DNA of 64,000 nt from Pseudomonas sp. BN411 (GTDB lineage Bacteria > Pseudomonadota > Gammaproteobacteria > Pseudomonadales > Pseudomonadaceae): assembly GCF_029871235.1 (NCBI RefSeq), contig NZ_SSOM01000074.1:173552-237551 (forward strand), given 5' to 3'. Each line of letters begins with the position of its first letter. Position 1 is the stretch's first letter. This document shows, one piece after another, positions 27,237 through 36,250 of the stretch. A program made the translations under genes and the position numbers. The notes below the pieces were generated by a model. It worked only from the letters and a program-made list of their open reading frames with translations, did not search any database and was not told the DNA's origin.

Positions 27237-28016
27237 TCAGCGCAGCACACCCTCTTCCAGCAACAGTTTGAAGATAGCTTCGGCGCCCGCCTGAGGCGAG
27301 ACGTCCTTGAGTACCTGGCCGCCACCGCCGGATGCCTTGGCGGTCGCCGCCTTCATCCGTTCGGCGCCGGTCTTGGCCTTGATCACCTTGAGCCGCTTGG
27401 GCCGTGGGCGAGCCGGTTGCAACTGGGCCTCGGCGAACAATACATCCTCCACCAGCTCCACGTCTTCGGCTTCGATGTGGCCGCGGCGGGCCGGGCCGAA
27501 AGCACTCTGGCGGGCGGTGGGAGCGGCGTTGTCGACGCAGGCGACGAAGGGCAGGCGCACCTTCAGCCGGCGGCGTTGGCCGCGTGGCAGGGCCTGCAGG
27601 ACCTGGGCCACGCCGTTGTCCACTTTTTCCACCTCGGCCAGGCCCACCACCAGCGGCCAGCCCAGGCGTTCGGCCAGCAGGTAGGGCAGCATGCCCGAAC
27701 CTTCGCCGGTTTCCGCCTGGCTGCCGGTGAGCACCAGCTGGGCGCCGCTTTCGCGGAGGAAGTCGCCCAGCGGGGGCAGGGCGTCGTCTTGTGTGCCCTG
27801 CTCTAGGACGATCAGTTCGTCCAGGCCCATGCCCAGGTAGGCGCGCAGGGCTTCTTCCCGGGGATTGCCGGCATGCACCACGCGCAAGCGCGGGCCGGCC
27901 AGGCGCAGGCCGAGCTCGACGGCGCGGGCATCCTGGTCGGCGCGGCGTGCGCGGCCCGAGGTGGGGTGCGCGCCGATGGAAATCAGGCTGACGATCTTCA
28001 GTGCGTCATGCGGCAT
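27237..28016 (-). CDS. etfB: Electron transfer flavoprotein beta subunit
   Basis: 259 residues, ETF beta/FixA-like: KIVSLISIGAHP, the GNPREEALRAYLGMGLDELIVLEQG helix and the VLTGSQAETGEGSGMLPYLLAERLGWPLV AMP/FAD-proximal segment. With the alpha subunit it should take electrons from dimethylglycine demethylation and pass them to the quinone pool. Its start overlaps the etfA end by 11 bp. It corresponds to the ETF encoded beside dgcAB in P. aeruginosa rather than the housekeeping ETF. Confidence 0.88.
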   Translation of the reverse strand: MPHDALKIVSLISIGAHPTSGRARRADQDARAVELGLRLAGPRLRVVHAGNPREEALRAYLGMGLDELIVLEQGTQDDALPPLGDFLRESGAQLVLTGSQAETGEGSGMLPYLLAERLGWPLVVGLAEVEKVDNGVAQVLQALPRGQRRRLKVRLPFVACVDNAAPTARQSAFGPARRGHIEAEDVELVEDVLFAEAQLQPARPRPKRLKVIKAKTGAERMKAATAKASGGGGQVLKDVSPQAGAEAIFKLLLEEGVLR

Positions 28017-29238
28017 CGCGTGCCCCTCCCTGACGGTATTCGGTGGCCAGCTGGATCAACGCCGCGAGAATGGCGCCGGAGTCGCCGATCACCGAGAGAT
28101 CGGCGCGTTTGATCATGTCGCAGCCCGGGTCCATGTTCACCGCCACCACCTTGTCGCAGGCGCCGATGCCCTGCAGGTGCTGGATGGCGCCGGAGATGCC
28201 CACCGCGAGGTAGACGCGCGCGGTGACCCAGGTACCCGTCGCACCCACCTGGCGGTTACGCGGCATGAAGCCGTCGTCCACCGCCACGCGGGAAGCGCCT
28301 TCGGTGGCGCCGAGGGCGCCGGCCGCTTCGTGGAACAGTGCCCAGTCCTTCACCCCGTTGCCGCCGGAAAGGATGAACTCCGCCTCGGCCATTGGGATCT
28401 GCGCCGGGTCCACGGCCACCGGGCCGAGGTCCTCGATGCGCGGCAGGCTGTGGGCGATGTTTGCCGACAGATCCAGCTGACGGGCCTCGTGACGGGTTTC
28501 GCTGACCGGTTCGGCGCATTCGGCGGCGGCCAGGATCAGGCGCGGCACTTGGCGCACCAGGTCCTCGCGGCCTGCACCGGCGCGGCCAGTGGCTTGTTCG
28601 TTGGCGACCTGCCAGACGCGCGTGGCCGGGCGTTCGCCCAGCTTCGCGGACAGGCGGCGGCCCAGTTCGCCACCACCGGTGCGGCTGTCGGGCAGCAGCC
28701 AGTGGCGGGGCGCCAGCTGGCTTTCCACAGCGCTCAGGGCCAGTACACGGGCTTCCGGCGAGTAGCCGTCGAACTCGTCACCCGCGATACGCAGGATGCG
28801 GTCCACGCCCGCGGTATCGAAGGCGGATTCCTTGTCTTCGCCGAAGAGCACGGCGACCACCGCGCCTTCGCTGCCGGCCAACTTGTTGGCCAGGCCCAGG
28901 AGGTCCTTGTCGTGGCTGGAGAGACGGCCACCGACCATGTCCGGCACCACGCAGATGTGGAAGGCCGGTTGTTCGATCACGTGCAACGGCAGCTGCACCA
29001 CTTCGCTGGCCGCGCTGCGCTTGCCGGCGGTGCCCTGCTGGGCGCCGCTGCGGTCGATACGCTTGACGCCGTTGGGGCCGATGAAGCCCGCTGCCGCGGC
29101 GTGGGGATTCTTGCGGATCAGGCCGTTGGGGCCCATCCAGCTCGTCTGCCCCTGGGTCTGCATGGCGGCATGCAGCGGGTGCAGGCGGTTGCGGGCGATC
29201 CACTCGGCGCGCGGGTCGCGGCGGATGATGTCGCTCAT
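28006..29238 (-). CDS. etfA: Electron transfer flavoprotein alpha subunit with N-terminal extension
   Basis: 410 residues, about 90 longer than housekeeping ETF alpha. The C-terminal FAD domain is clear: GASRVAVDDGFMPRNRQVGATGTWV, YLAVGISGAIQHLQGI and VVAVNMDPGCDMIKRADLSVIGD. The first 75 residues precede the ETF domain and contain two GPNG motifs (residues 36-39 and 54-57) among basic residues (WMGPNGLIRKNP, FIGPNGVKRIDRSG). Likely partner of DgcB. The gap to dgcB upstream carries a REP of a different family. Confidence 0.88.
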   Translation of the reverse strand: MSDIIRRDPRAEWIARNRLHPLHAAMQTQGQTSWMGPNGLIRKNPHAAAAGFIGPNGVKRIDRSGAQQGTAGKRSAASEVVQLPLHVIEQPAFHICVVPDMVGGRLSSHDKDLLGLANKLAGSEGAVVAVLFGEDKESAFDTAGVDRILRIAGDEFDGYSPEARVLALSAVESQLAPRHWLLPDSRTGGGELGRRLSAKLGERPATRVWQVANEQATGRAGAGREDLVRQVPRLILAAAECAEPVSETRHEARQLDLSANIAHSLPRIEDLGPVAVDPAQIPMAEAEFILSGGNGVKDWALFHEAAGALGATEGASRVAVDDGFMPRNRQVGATGTWVTARVYLAVGISGAIQHLQGIGACDKVVAVNMDPGCDMIKRADLSVIGDSGAILAALIQLATEYRQGGARDAA

Positions 29239-29261
29239 GGGCGGGCCTCCAGCGTGCTTTT

Positions 29262-29333
29262 CGTAGGAGCGAGCTTGCTCGCGAAGGGGATGACGTCGGT
29301 GCGGTGCCGGTTCGCGAGCAAGCTCGCTCCTAC
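29262..29333. repeat. Third repeat family: classical GTAGGAGCGAGCTTGCTCGCGAA REP pair
   Basis: Two inverted REP units, GTAGGAGCGAGCTTGCTCGC at the left and its reverse complement at the right, around a 26-bp centre. This REP is widespread in Pseudomonas. It lies in the dgcB-etfA gap inside the operon and may stabilise the upstream mRNA. Confidence 0.88.
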
Positions 29334-29359
29334 ACCTGCTACCGGGGCTGGGATATGCA

Positions 29360-31318
29360 TCACGCCACCTCCACGGCAGCTTTAGCCGCCGACGGCTTTT
29401 TTACTTCCGCCGGCACCTCGATCAGCACATCCGCCACCAGTTCGGCGATGTCCTTGATCTCCGGGCGCGGGGCGACCACGCCTTCGAGCATTGCGGTGCA
29501 CTGCGGGCAGCCCACGGCTACCAGTTCTGCGCCGGTTTCCTTGATGTCCACCATGCGCATGTCCGGGATCCGCTGCTTGCCGGGGATGTCGGTGATCGGT
29601 GCGCCACCGCCACCGCCGCAGCAACGGGAACGGAAGCCGGAGCGTTCCATTTCCTTGACCTCGATGCCGATGGCCTTGAGCACGGCGCGCGGGGCTTCGT
29701 ACTCGCCGTTGTAGCGGCCCAGGTAGCACGGGTCGTGGTAGGTCACGCTGCCGCCCTTGTGCTGGCCGAGGCTGAGGCTGCCGCGCTGCATCAGTTCGTT
29801 GATGTAGGTGCTGTGGTGCAGGACTTCGTAATGGCCGCCCAATGCGCCGTACTCGTTCTTCAGCACGTGGAAGCTGTGCGGGTCGCAGCTGACGATGCGC
29901 TTGAACTTGTACTGGTTCAGCGTGGCGATGTTGCGTTTGGCCAGGTTCTGGAAGGTGGCTTCGTCACCCAGGCGGCGGGCTACGTCGCCGCTGTCGCGTT
30001 CTTCCAGGCCGAGTACGGCGAAGTCGACGTTGGCAGCTTTCAGGACTTTGACGAAGGCGCGCAGCGTGCGCTGGTTGCGCATGTCGAAGGCACCGTCGCC
30101 GACCCAGAACAGCACCTCGGCCTGCTTCTTCTCGCTCATCAGCGGCAGGTTCAGGTCCGCAGCCCAGTTCAGGCGGCCGCCGGGGGCGAAGCCGCCGGGG
30201 TTGTCGGTGGCGATCAGGTTTTCCAGCACCTCGGCACCCTTGTTCGGGGTGGAGCCCTTTTCCAGGGTCAGGTGGCGGCGCATGTCGACGATGGCGTCGA
30301 CGTGCTCGATCATCATCGGGCATTCCTCGACGCAGGCACGGCAGGTGGTGCAGGACCACAGGGTGTCCGCTTCCACCAGGCCCTTGCCGCCCTGGACCAC
30401 GATCGGCTGGTGCGGGCCGCCAGCGTGCTCGCCCAGCGGGATGCCCGGGTAGGGGCTGCCGGCGAACTTGGCGTCGTCACCACCGGCCAGGCCGATGACC
30501 ATGTCCTGGATCAGCTTCTTCGGGTTCAGCGGCTGGCCGGCAGCGAAGGCGGGGCACACGGCCTCGCACTTGCCGCACTGCACGCAGGCGTCGAAGCCGA
30601 GCAGCTGGTTCCAGGTGAAATCAGTGGGTTTTTCCACGCCCAGCGGCGCGTTGGGGTCTTCCAGGTCCAGCGCCTTGAGGCCGGTGGAGCGGCCGCCGCC
30701 GAAGCGCTCGGCGCGGCGGTGCCAGGCCAGGTGCAGGGCACCGGCGAAGGCGTGCTTCATCGGGCCGCCCCAGGTCATGCCGAGGAACAGCTCGGACACG
30801 CCCCAGGCCACGCCAATGGTGAGGATGCCGGCGAGGAACCAACCGCCGAAGCCTTCCGGGAGGATGCCGGCCGCCGGCAGGGTGGCGATGAAGAAGCTCG
30901 CCGCGAACATCAGCAGGCTCTTCGGCAGACGCATCCACGGGCCCTTGGACAGACGGGACGGCGGATCGAGACGGCGTTTGGCGACGAAGAGTGCGCCAAC
31001 GAACATCAGCACGGTGGCGGCCAGCAGGGCGAAGCCGAGGATCCGGCTCTGCAGGCCAAAGCCATGCACCGCGATCGCCAGCACGGCCGACAGCACGAAA
31101 CCACCGGCGGTGGCCACGTGGGTCTTGGACATGTACTTGTCGCGCTCGACCACATGGTGCAGGTCCACCAGGTAGCGGCGCGGCATCTTCATCAGGCCAC
31201 CGATCCAGTCGACCTTGGAGGGTCGGCCCCGGCGCCACATGAAGAAGCGCTTCGCGGCGCCCAGCACGGCAAGGCCGAGGGCGGCGAAGAGCAGGATGGG
31301 AAGAAGGGTGTTCAGCAT
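29360..31318 (-). CDS. dgcB: DgcB, membrane iron-sulfur subunit of dimethylglycine demethylase
   Basis: 652 residues. N-terminal membrane segments (residues 1-25, about 68-110, 130-180), then two [4Fe-4S] motifs, CVQCGKCEAVCP near 250 and CTTCRACVEECP near 335, then two cysteine-rich CCG-type regions of the heterodisulfide-reductase family (YHDPCYLGRYNGEY, RCCGGGGGAPI, VGCPQC). It probably carries electrons from DgcA and the ETF to the quinone pool. It lies 167 bp after dgcA, a gap filled with CCCTCTCCC repeats. Confidence 0.93.
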   Translation of the reverse strand: MLNTLLPILLFAALGLAVLGAAKRFFMWRRGRPSKVDWIGGLMKMPRRYLVDLHHVVERDKYMSKTHVATAGGFVLSAVLAIAVHGFGLQSRILGFALLAATVLMFVGALFVAKRRLDPPSRLSKGPWMRLPKSLLMFAASFFIATLPAAGILPEGFGGWFLAGILTIGVAWGVSELFLGMTWGGPMKHAFAGALHLAWHRRAERFGGGRSTGLKALDLEDPNAPLGVEKPTDFTWNQLLGFDACVQCGKCEAVCPAFAAGQPLNPKKLIQDMVIGLAGGDDAKFAGSPYPGIPLGEHAGGPHQPIVVQGGKGLVEADTLWSCTTCRACVEECPMMIEHVDAIVDMRRHLTLEKGSTPNKGAEVLENLIATDNPGGFAPGGRLNWAADLNLPLMSEKKQAEVLFWVGDGAFDMRNQRTLRAFVKVLKAANVDFAVLGLEERDSGDVARRLGDEATFQNLAKRNIATLNQYKFKRIVSCDPHSFHVLKNEYGALGGHYEVLHHSTYINELMQRGSLSLGQHKGGSVTYHDPCYLGRYNGEYEAPRAVLKAIGIEVKEMERSGFRSRCCGGGGGAPITDIPGKQRIPDMRMVDIKETGAELVAVGCPQCTAMLEGVVAPRPEIKDIAELVADVLIEVPAEVKKPSAAKAAVEVA

Positions 31319-31365
31319 TCTAGTTGGTCTCCTTGCAGGGACCGAAAGGGGTGCTCCGAACCAGT

Positions 31366-31469
31366 CCCCTCTCCCTGAGGGAGAGGGTTAGGGAGAGGGG
31401 GATGCCGAAAACGCAGGGGTTGCCGGCTTGCCCTCTCCCCCCGCCCTCTCCCGCAAGCGGGAGAGGGGG
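31366..31469. repeat. Fourth repeat family: CCCTCTCCC hairpins between dgcA and dgcB
   Basis: CCCCTCTCCCTGAGGGAGAG and CCCTCTCCCGCAAGCGGGAG are two hairpins about 65 bp apart. The same family occurs at 34143-34205, 44237-44274 and 45326-45362, always between genes of the catabolic operons. Confidence 0.8.
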
Positions 31470-31485
31470 CCGTCCGTGTGGGCGC

Positions 31486-33546
31486 TTAGAAGTCCTTGCA
31501 CAGACGCAGGGCGTCGTAGATCGCCGCGTGGGTGTTGCGCTGGGCCACGCAGTCGCCGATGCGGAACAGCAGGTAACCGCTGCCGGTTTCGCTGAGGCAA
31601 GGTTGCGGCTTGATGGCGAACAGCGCCTCGACGTCGATCTGGCCCTTGTTGCGCGAACCGTCCTTGAGCGCGTAGTACAGGCCCTCGTCCGGGCGCACGC
31701 CGTTCTCGATGACGATCTGGTCCACCACACGCTCCTCGCGGGCGCCGGTGTACTCGTTCTCCAGCACCGCCACCACCTTGTCACCCTCGCGGTAGACCTT
31801 TTCCAGCATCAGGTCGCCGGTCATGATCACTTCTTTCGGGTACATGCTGCGGTAGTAGGTCGGGAAGGTGGTGCCGCCCATGGCGATGCCCGGCTTGATG
31901 TCGTCGGTGACGATTTCAACCTGGGCGCCCTTGTCGGCCAGGAAGTCCGCCGCCGACATGCCGCCGAATTCGCAGATGGTGTCGTAGACCAGCACGTTCT
32001 TGCCCGGCGCCACGGTGCCGTCGAGCACATCCCAGCTGCTCACTACCAGGCCTTCAGCCGCGCCCCAGTGCTCGTTCTGCTCCAGGAACGGATGACCGCC
32101 GTTGGCCAGGACGACGATGTCCGGCTTGAGGTCGAGGATGGCTTCCGGGTTGGCCGCGGTACCCAGGCGCAGGTCGACGCCCAGGCGAGCGATCTCCAGC
32201 TGGTACCAGCGGGTGATACCGGCGATCTGGTCACGCTGCGGTGCCTTGGCGGCGATGGTGATCTGGCCGCCGAGCTGGTCCTTCTTCTCGAACAGGGTCA
32301 CGTCGTGGCCGCGTTCGGCCGCTACGCGGGCCGCTTCCATGCCTGCCGGGCCACCGCCGACGATCACTACCTTGCGCTTCACGCCGGTAGTCTTCTCGAT
32401 GATGTGCGGCACGCCCATGTATTCACGGGAGGTGGCGGCGTTCTGGATGCAGAGTACGTCCAGGCCCTGGTACTGGCGGTCGATGCAGTAGTTGGCGCCG
32501 ACGCACTGCTTGATCTGGTCCACCTGGCCCATCTTGATCTTGGCGATCAGGTGCGGGTCGGCGATGTGGGCGCGGGTCATGCCCACCATGTCCACGTAAC
32601 CGCCTTCCAGGATACGGGTGGCCTGATTCGGGTCCTTGATGTTCTGCGCGTGCAGGACCGGAACGTTGACCACTTCCTTGATGCCGGCCGCCAGGTGCAG
32701 GAAGGGCTCCGGCGGGAAGCTCATGTTCGGGATCACGTTGGCCAGGGTGTTGTGGGTGTCGCAGCCCGAGCCAACCACGCCGATGAAGTCGATCATGCCG
32801 GTGTCGCTGTAGTACTTGGCGATCTGCTTCATGTCCTCGTGGGACAGGCCGTCCGGGTGGAATTCGTCGCCGCAGATACGCATGCCGACGCAGAAGTCGT
32901 CGCCGACTTCAGCGCGAACGGCTTTCAGCACTTCCAGGCCGAACTTCATGCGGCCTTCGAAGGTGCCGCCCCACTCGTCGGTACGCTTGTTGACGCGCGG
33001 GCTCCAGAACTGGTCGATCATGTGCTGGTGCACGGCGGACAGCTCAACGCCGTCCAGGCCGCCTTCCTTCGCCCGGCGCGCGGCCTGGGCGTAGTTGCCG
33101 ATCACACGCCAGATCTCTTCCACCTCGATGGTCTTGCAGGTGGCGCGGTGCACGGGCTCGCGGATGCCGGACGGCGACATCAGGGTCGGCCAGTTGAAGC
33201 CGTCCCAGCGGGAGCGGCGGCCCATGTGGGTAATCTGGATCATGATCTTGGCGCCGTGCTTGTGCATGGCGTCGGCCAGATTCTGGAAGTGCGGGATGAT
33301 GCGGTCGGTGGACAGGTTCACCGAGCTCCACCACTCCTGCGGGCTGTCGATGGCCACCACCGACGAGCCGCCGCAGATGGCCAGGCCGATGCCGCCCTTG
33401 GCCTTCTCTTCGTAGTACTTCACGTAGCGGTCGGTGGTCATGCCGCCGTCAGTGGCGTAGACCTCGGCGTGCGCGGTGGAGAGCACACGGTTGCGGATGG
33501 TGAGTTTGCCGATCTGGATCGGCTGGAACATTGCTTCGAATGCCAT
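31486..33546 (-). CDS. dgcA: DgcA, dimethylglycine demethylase flavoprotein
   Basis: 686 residues, trimethylamine-dehydrogenase type. Residues 1-340 form an FMN TIM barrel (FQPIQIGKLTIRNRVLSTAH; GGLDGVELSAVHQHMIDQFWSPRVNKRTDEWGG). A cysteine cluster at CVGANYCIDRQYQGLDVLC matches the [4Fe-4S] region. A C-terminal dinucleotide-binding domain begins KVVIVGGGPAGMEAARVAAERGHDVTLFEK. It demethylates dimethylglycine to sarcosine. It starts 15 bp after the preceding small gene and is likely GbdR-activated with the operon. Confidence 0.94.
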   Translation of the reverse strand: MAFEAMFQPIQIGKLTIRNRVLSTAHAEVYATDGGMTTDRYVKYYEEKAKGGIGLAICGGSSVVAIDSPQEWWSSVNLSTDRIIPHFQNLADAMHKHGAKIMIQITHMGRRSRWDGFNWPTLMSPSGIREPVHRATCKTIEVEEIWRVIGNYAQAARRAKEGGLDGVELSAVHQHMIDQFWSPRVNKRTDEWGGTFEGRMKFGLEVLKAVRAEVGDDFCVGMRICGDEFHPDGLSHEDMKQIAKYYSDTGMIDFIGVVGSGCDTHNTLANVIPNMSFPPEPFLHLAAGIKEVVNVPVLHAQNIKDPNQATRILEGGYVDMVGMTRAHIADPHLIAKIKMGQVDQIKQCVGANYCIDRQYQGLDVLCIQNAATSREYMGVPHIIEKTTGVKRKVVIVGGGPAGMEAARVAAERGHDVTLFEKKDQLGGQITIAAKAPQRDQIAGITRWYQLEIARLGVDLRLGTAANPEAILDLKPDIVVLANGGHPFLEQNEHWGAAEGLVVSSWDVLDGTVAPGKNVLVYDTICEFGGMSAADFLADKGAQVEIVTDDIKPGIAMGGTTFPTYYRSMYPKEVIMTGDLMLEKVYREGDKVVAVLENEYTGAREERVVDQIVIENGVRPDEGLYYALKDGSRNKGQIDVEALFAIKPQPCLSETGSGYLLFRIGDCVAQRNTHAAIYDALRLCKDF

Positions 33547-33561
33547 TGCCCTAGCCTCGCC

Positions 33562-34092
33562 TTACAGAGGTTTGACGATGAACAGGCCGTCGTCGTGGCC
33601 TTCTTCCGAGCCGCTGTACACCTGCTCGGCGACAGTGCGGACGCTGCTGCCGCGGGCCTGGAGAATCTGATCCAGGGCGCCGGCGAACCAGCCGGTGAAC
33701 ATGTAGTCGACCTTGCGGCCCACCTTGCCGTACACGTACACGAACGCGGAGTGCTTCAGGCGGACCTGGGCGGTGCCCTTGTCGAGGTCGATGGACTCGA
33801 TCTGGAACAGGCCCCAACCGCGCTGGGACAGGCGCTTCATGTAGTGCTCGAACACCGCTACGCCTTCCAGGCCGTGGCATTCAGCTTCTTTCTCGCACCA
33901 GTGCCAGGCGGACTTGTAGCCGGCCTTGTAGAGGATTTCGGCGTAGCGCTCCGGGCCCAGCTCGGCTTCGATGCCCATGTGGTTGTTCACGAAGAAGTGA
34001 CGGGGCACGTACAGCATCGGCAGGGCGTCGGTGGTCCAGACACCGGTTTCGCTGTCGACTTCGATGGGCATTTCAGGGGCGTGTTTGGCCAT
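33562..34092 (-). CDS. DUF5943/V4R-like accessory protein of the dgc operon
   Basis: 176 residues, soluble, no signal peptide. Segments YVPRHFFVNNHMGIEAELGPERYAEILYKAGYKSAWHWCEKE and SAFVYVYGKVGRKVDYMFTGWFAGALDQIL suggest a V4R-type small-molecule-binding fold. The equivalent gene sits next to dgcA in P. aeruginosa and is annotated as hypothetical. The fixed position between the dipeptidase-like gene and dgcA implies a role in dimethylglycine use; no reaction can be assigned. Confidence 0.78.
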   Translation of the reverse strand: MAKHAPEMPIEVDSETGVWTTDALPMLYVPRHFFVNNHMGIEAELGPERYAEILYKAGYKSAWHWCEKEAECHGLEGVAVFEHYMKRLSQRGWGLFQIESIDLDKGTAQVRLKHSAFVYVYGKVGRKVDYMFTGWFAGALDQILQARGSSVRTVAEQVYSGSEEGHDDGLFIVKPL

Positions 34093-34142
34093 GTTGTTCT
34101 AGCTCCGGAATTCGATTTGGGCCCGGCTGCGGGCTTCATTAA

Positions 34143-34205
34143 CCCCCTCTCCCTTTGGGAGAGGGTTGGGGTGAGGGTTTGGCCCCTCTCCCAGAGGGAG
34201 AGGGG
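34143..34205. repeat. CCCTCTCCC repeat between the dipeptidase and DUF5943 genes
   Basis: CCCCCTCTCCCTTTGGGAGA and CCCCTCTCCCAGAGGGAGAG hairpins in a 123-bp intercistronic gap. Confidence 0.75.
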
Positions 34206-34215
34206 AGAAGAGCGA

Positions 34216-35193
34216 TCACTCGCCCCAGACGTCCTTCAGCACACGGACCCAGTTCTCGCCCATGACCTTGCGCACAACGCGCTCGGGCATACCGCGTTTG
34301 AGCAGGGTTTCGGTGAGGTTGGGGAACTCGCCCACGGTGCGGATGCCCAGCGGGTTGACGATCTTCCCGAAGTTGGTCAGGCGGCGGGCGTAACCCTTGT
34401 CGTGGGTCAGCCACTCGAAGAATTCCTTGCCGTGGCCCTGGGTGAAGTCGGTACCGATGCCGATGGCGTCTTCGCCAACGATGTTCATCACGTACTCGAT
34501 GGCTTCGGCGTAGTCGTCGATGGTCGAGTCGATGCCTTTGGCCAGGAAGGGGGCGAACATGGTCACGCCGACGAAACCGCCGTGGTCGGCGATGAACTTC
34601 AGTTCTTCATCGGACTTGTTGCGCGGGTGTTCTTTCAGGCCGGACGGCAGGCAGTGGGAGTAGCAGACCGGCTTCTTGGATTCGAGGATGACCTCTTCGG
34701 AGGTCTTGGAACCCACGTGGGACAGGTCGCACATGACGCCGACGCGGTTCATCTCGGCGACGATCTCGCGACCGAAACCGGACAGGCCGCCGTCACGCTC
34801 GTAGCAGCCGGTGCCCACCAGGTTCTGGGTGTTGTAGCACATCTGCACGATGCCAACGCCCAGCTGCTTGAACACCTCGACGTAGCCGATCTGGTCTTCG
34901 AACGCGTGGGCGTTCTGGAAACCATAGAGGATGCCGGTCTTGCCCAGTTCCTTGGCCTTGCGGATGTCGGCGGTGGTACGCACCGGGATCACCAGGTCAC
35001 TGTTCTCGCGGATCAGCTTGTTGCTCGCGGTGATGTTGTTCACCGTCGCCTGGAAGCCCTCCCACACCGACACGGTGCAGTTGGCGGCGGTCAGGCCACC
35101 CTTGCGCATGTCTTCGAAGAGTTCACGGTTCCACTTGGCGATGATCAGACCGTCGATGACGATGCTGTCGGCGTGCAGTTCGGCTGGGCTCAT
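34216..35193 (-). CDS. Membrane-dipeptidase-like (peptidase M19) enzyme
   Basis: 325 residues with the renal dipeptidase fold: LHADSIVIDGLIIAKWNRELFEDM near the start, the CYNTQNLVGTGCYERDGGLSGFGREIVAEMNRVGVMCDLSHVG block, SHCLPSGLKEHPRNKSDEEL, and IGIGTDFTQGHGKEF. The usual metal-ligand H-x-D near the N-terminus reads as DGLIIAKW here, so the classical zinc site may be altered and the activity may not be a dipeptidase. It heads the dgc operon in the same order as in P. aeruginosa, where its role is also unsettled. Confidence 0.85.
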   Translation of the reverse strand: MSPAELHADSIVIDGLIIAKWNRELFEDMRKGGLTAANCTVSVWEGFQATVNNITASNKLIRENSDLVIPVRTTADIRKAKELGKTGILYGFQNAHAFEDQIGYVEVFKQLGVGIVQMCYNTQNLVGTGCYERDGGLSGFGREIVAEMNRVGVMCDLSHVGSKTSEEVILESKKPVCYSHCLPSGLKEHPRNKSDEELKFIADHGGFVGVTMFAPFLAKGIDSTIDDYAEAIEYVMNIVGEDAIGIGTDFTQGHGKEFFEWLTHDKGYARRLTNFGKIVNPLGIRTVGEFPNLTETLLKRGMPERVVRKVMGENWVRVLKDVWGE

Positions 35194-35767
35194 CAGGCTG
35201 TCCCCTGTTATGCATGCGCCGAATCTTCTGCCGGCGCTTTGAGGGGAGCATATCCCTGGGGAATTCGGCGCTATCGCGCAAAAGCGACCGGGGTATTGCC
35301 GAAAGCGTCAAGCCGGTCGCGAATGGGCAAGTAGGGTTCGGAACTGCCGTTTTTGCGGGGGTTGGCCTTGCTCTTGTGGGGGCGAATTCATTCGCTATGC
35401 AAGCCGTAGGCCTGCCTTCAGGCCGGAAATGGGGCGGCGGTGCCGCCCGTCGCGAATGAATTCGCCCCCACAGCAAAGCCGCAGGTCTGCGCTTCTCCAG
35501 GCATCGTTCCTGAGCGCCTATAAAGGAAGGTACGGAGCGCTCCGTCGGCCTGCGTCGGTTTCAGGATACGCAGGGTCGCTGGGGTGAAATCTCCGAATGA
35601 CGGGGATGGCAAGCTCCTCGAATGTCCCGGACCAGCGCGCGTAGATGCGCTTCGGGGCGCTAGGACGGCCACCACAGGCCACGCTCCGTGACGTGGCGAG
35701 TGAGCCGCAGCCGAGACCTCCGGACGACTGAATTCAGCCCGTCGCCCGTGAAGCAGAGGAACGCTGT
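35194..35767. other. Divergent promoter region of the dgc and fds operons
   Basis: 574 bp with no recognised gene. It contains REP copy 8 (35375-35472) and should hold the dgc promoter (minus) and the fds promoter (plus). On the minus strand GACGC and GTCGC occur 21 bp apart near 35287-35315, similar to but not exactly matching the candidate GbdR spacing. Confidence 0.45.
35375..35472. repeat. REP doublet, copy 8
   Basis: GTGG variant with GGCGAATTCATTCGC stem at the left and GCGAATGAATTCGCCCCCAC at the right. Confidence 0.9.
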
Positions 35768-36250
35768 ATGCCTGATGAGACGCTTCACCTGCCTCTGATC
35801 CAGAGCGTGCTGGAACGCGAAAAGGACACCCCCGGTGCCCTGCTGCCGATCCTCCACGCCATCCAGGAAGGCGCGGGGTACATCCCCGATGTCGCTATTC
35901 CCGAGATCGCCCACGCCCTGAACCTCAGCCTGGCCGAGGTGCGCGGGGTGATCAGCTTCTACCACGACTTCCGCACCACGCCGCCGGCACGCCATACCCT
36001 GCGCCTGTGCCGCGCCGAGTCCTGCCAGAGCATGGGCGCCGAGCGCCTGTCCGCGCAGCTGCGCGAAGAGCTGGAACTGGACGACCACGGCACCAGTGCC
36101 GACGGCCAGATCAGCCTGCGGCCGGTCTACTGCCTGGGCGCCTGCGCCTGCTCGCCGGCTCTGGAACTGGACGGCCGCCTGCATGCGCGACTGACCCCCG
36201 AGCGCCTGAGTGCGCTGGTGAAGGGCTGCCTGGAGGACGGTTCATGCTGA
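35768..36250 (+). CDS. fdsG: NAD-dependent formate dehydrogenase gamma subunit FdsG
   Basis: 160 residues, NuoE-like thioredoxin fold with a [2Fe-2S] centre: CRAESCQS and later CLGACACSP provide the four cysteines. The N-terminal helix region LPILHAIQEGAGYIPDVAIPEIAHALNLSLAEVRGVISFYHDF is typical. AGAGGA lies seven bases upstream. First gene of fdsGBAD; overlaps fdsB by 7 bp. Confidence 0.93.
   Translation: MPDETLHLPLIQSVLEREKDTPGALLPILHAIQEGAGYIPDVAIPEIAHALNLSLAEVRGVISFYHDFRTTPPARHTLRLCRAESCQSMGAERLSAQLREELELDDHGTSADGQISLRPVYCLGACACSPALELDGRLHARLTPERLSALVKGCLEDGSC

Noticed and set aside
31324..35334. 1336-codon plus-strand open frame opposite the dgcA region
   Set aside because: Shadow of dgcA and its upstream genes on the other strand; it also runs through intergenic hairpin repeats.
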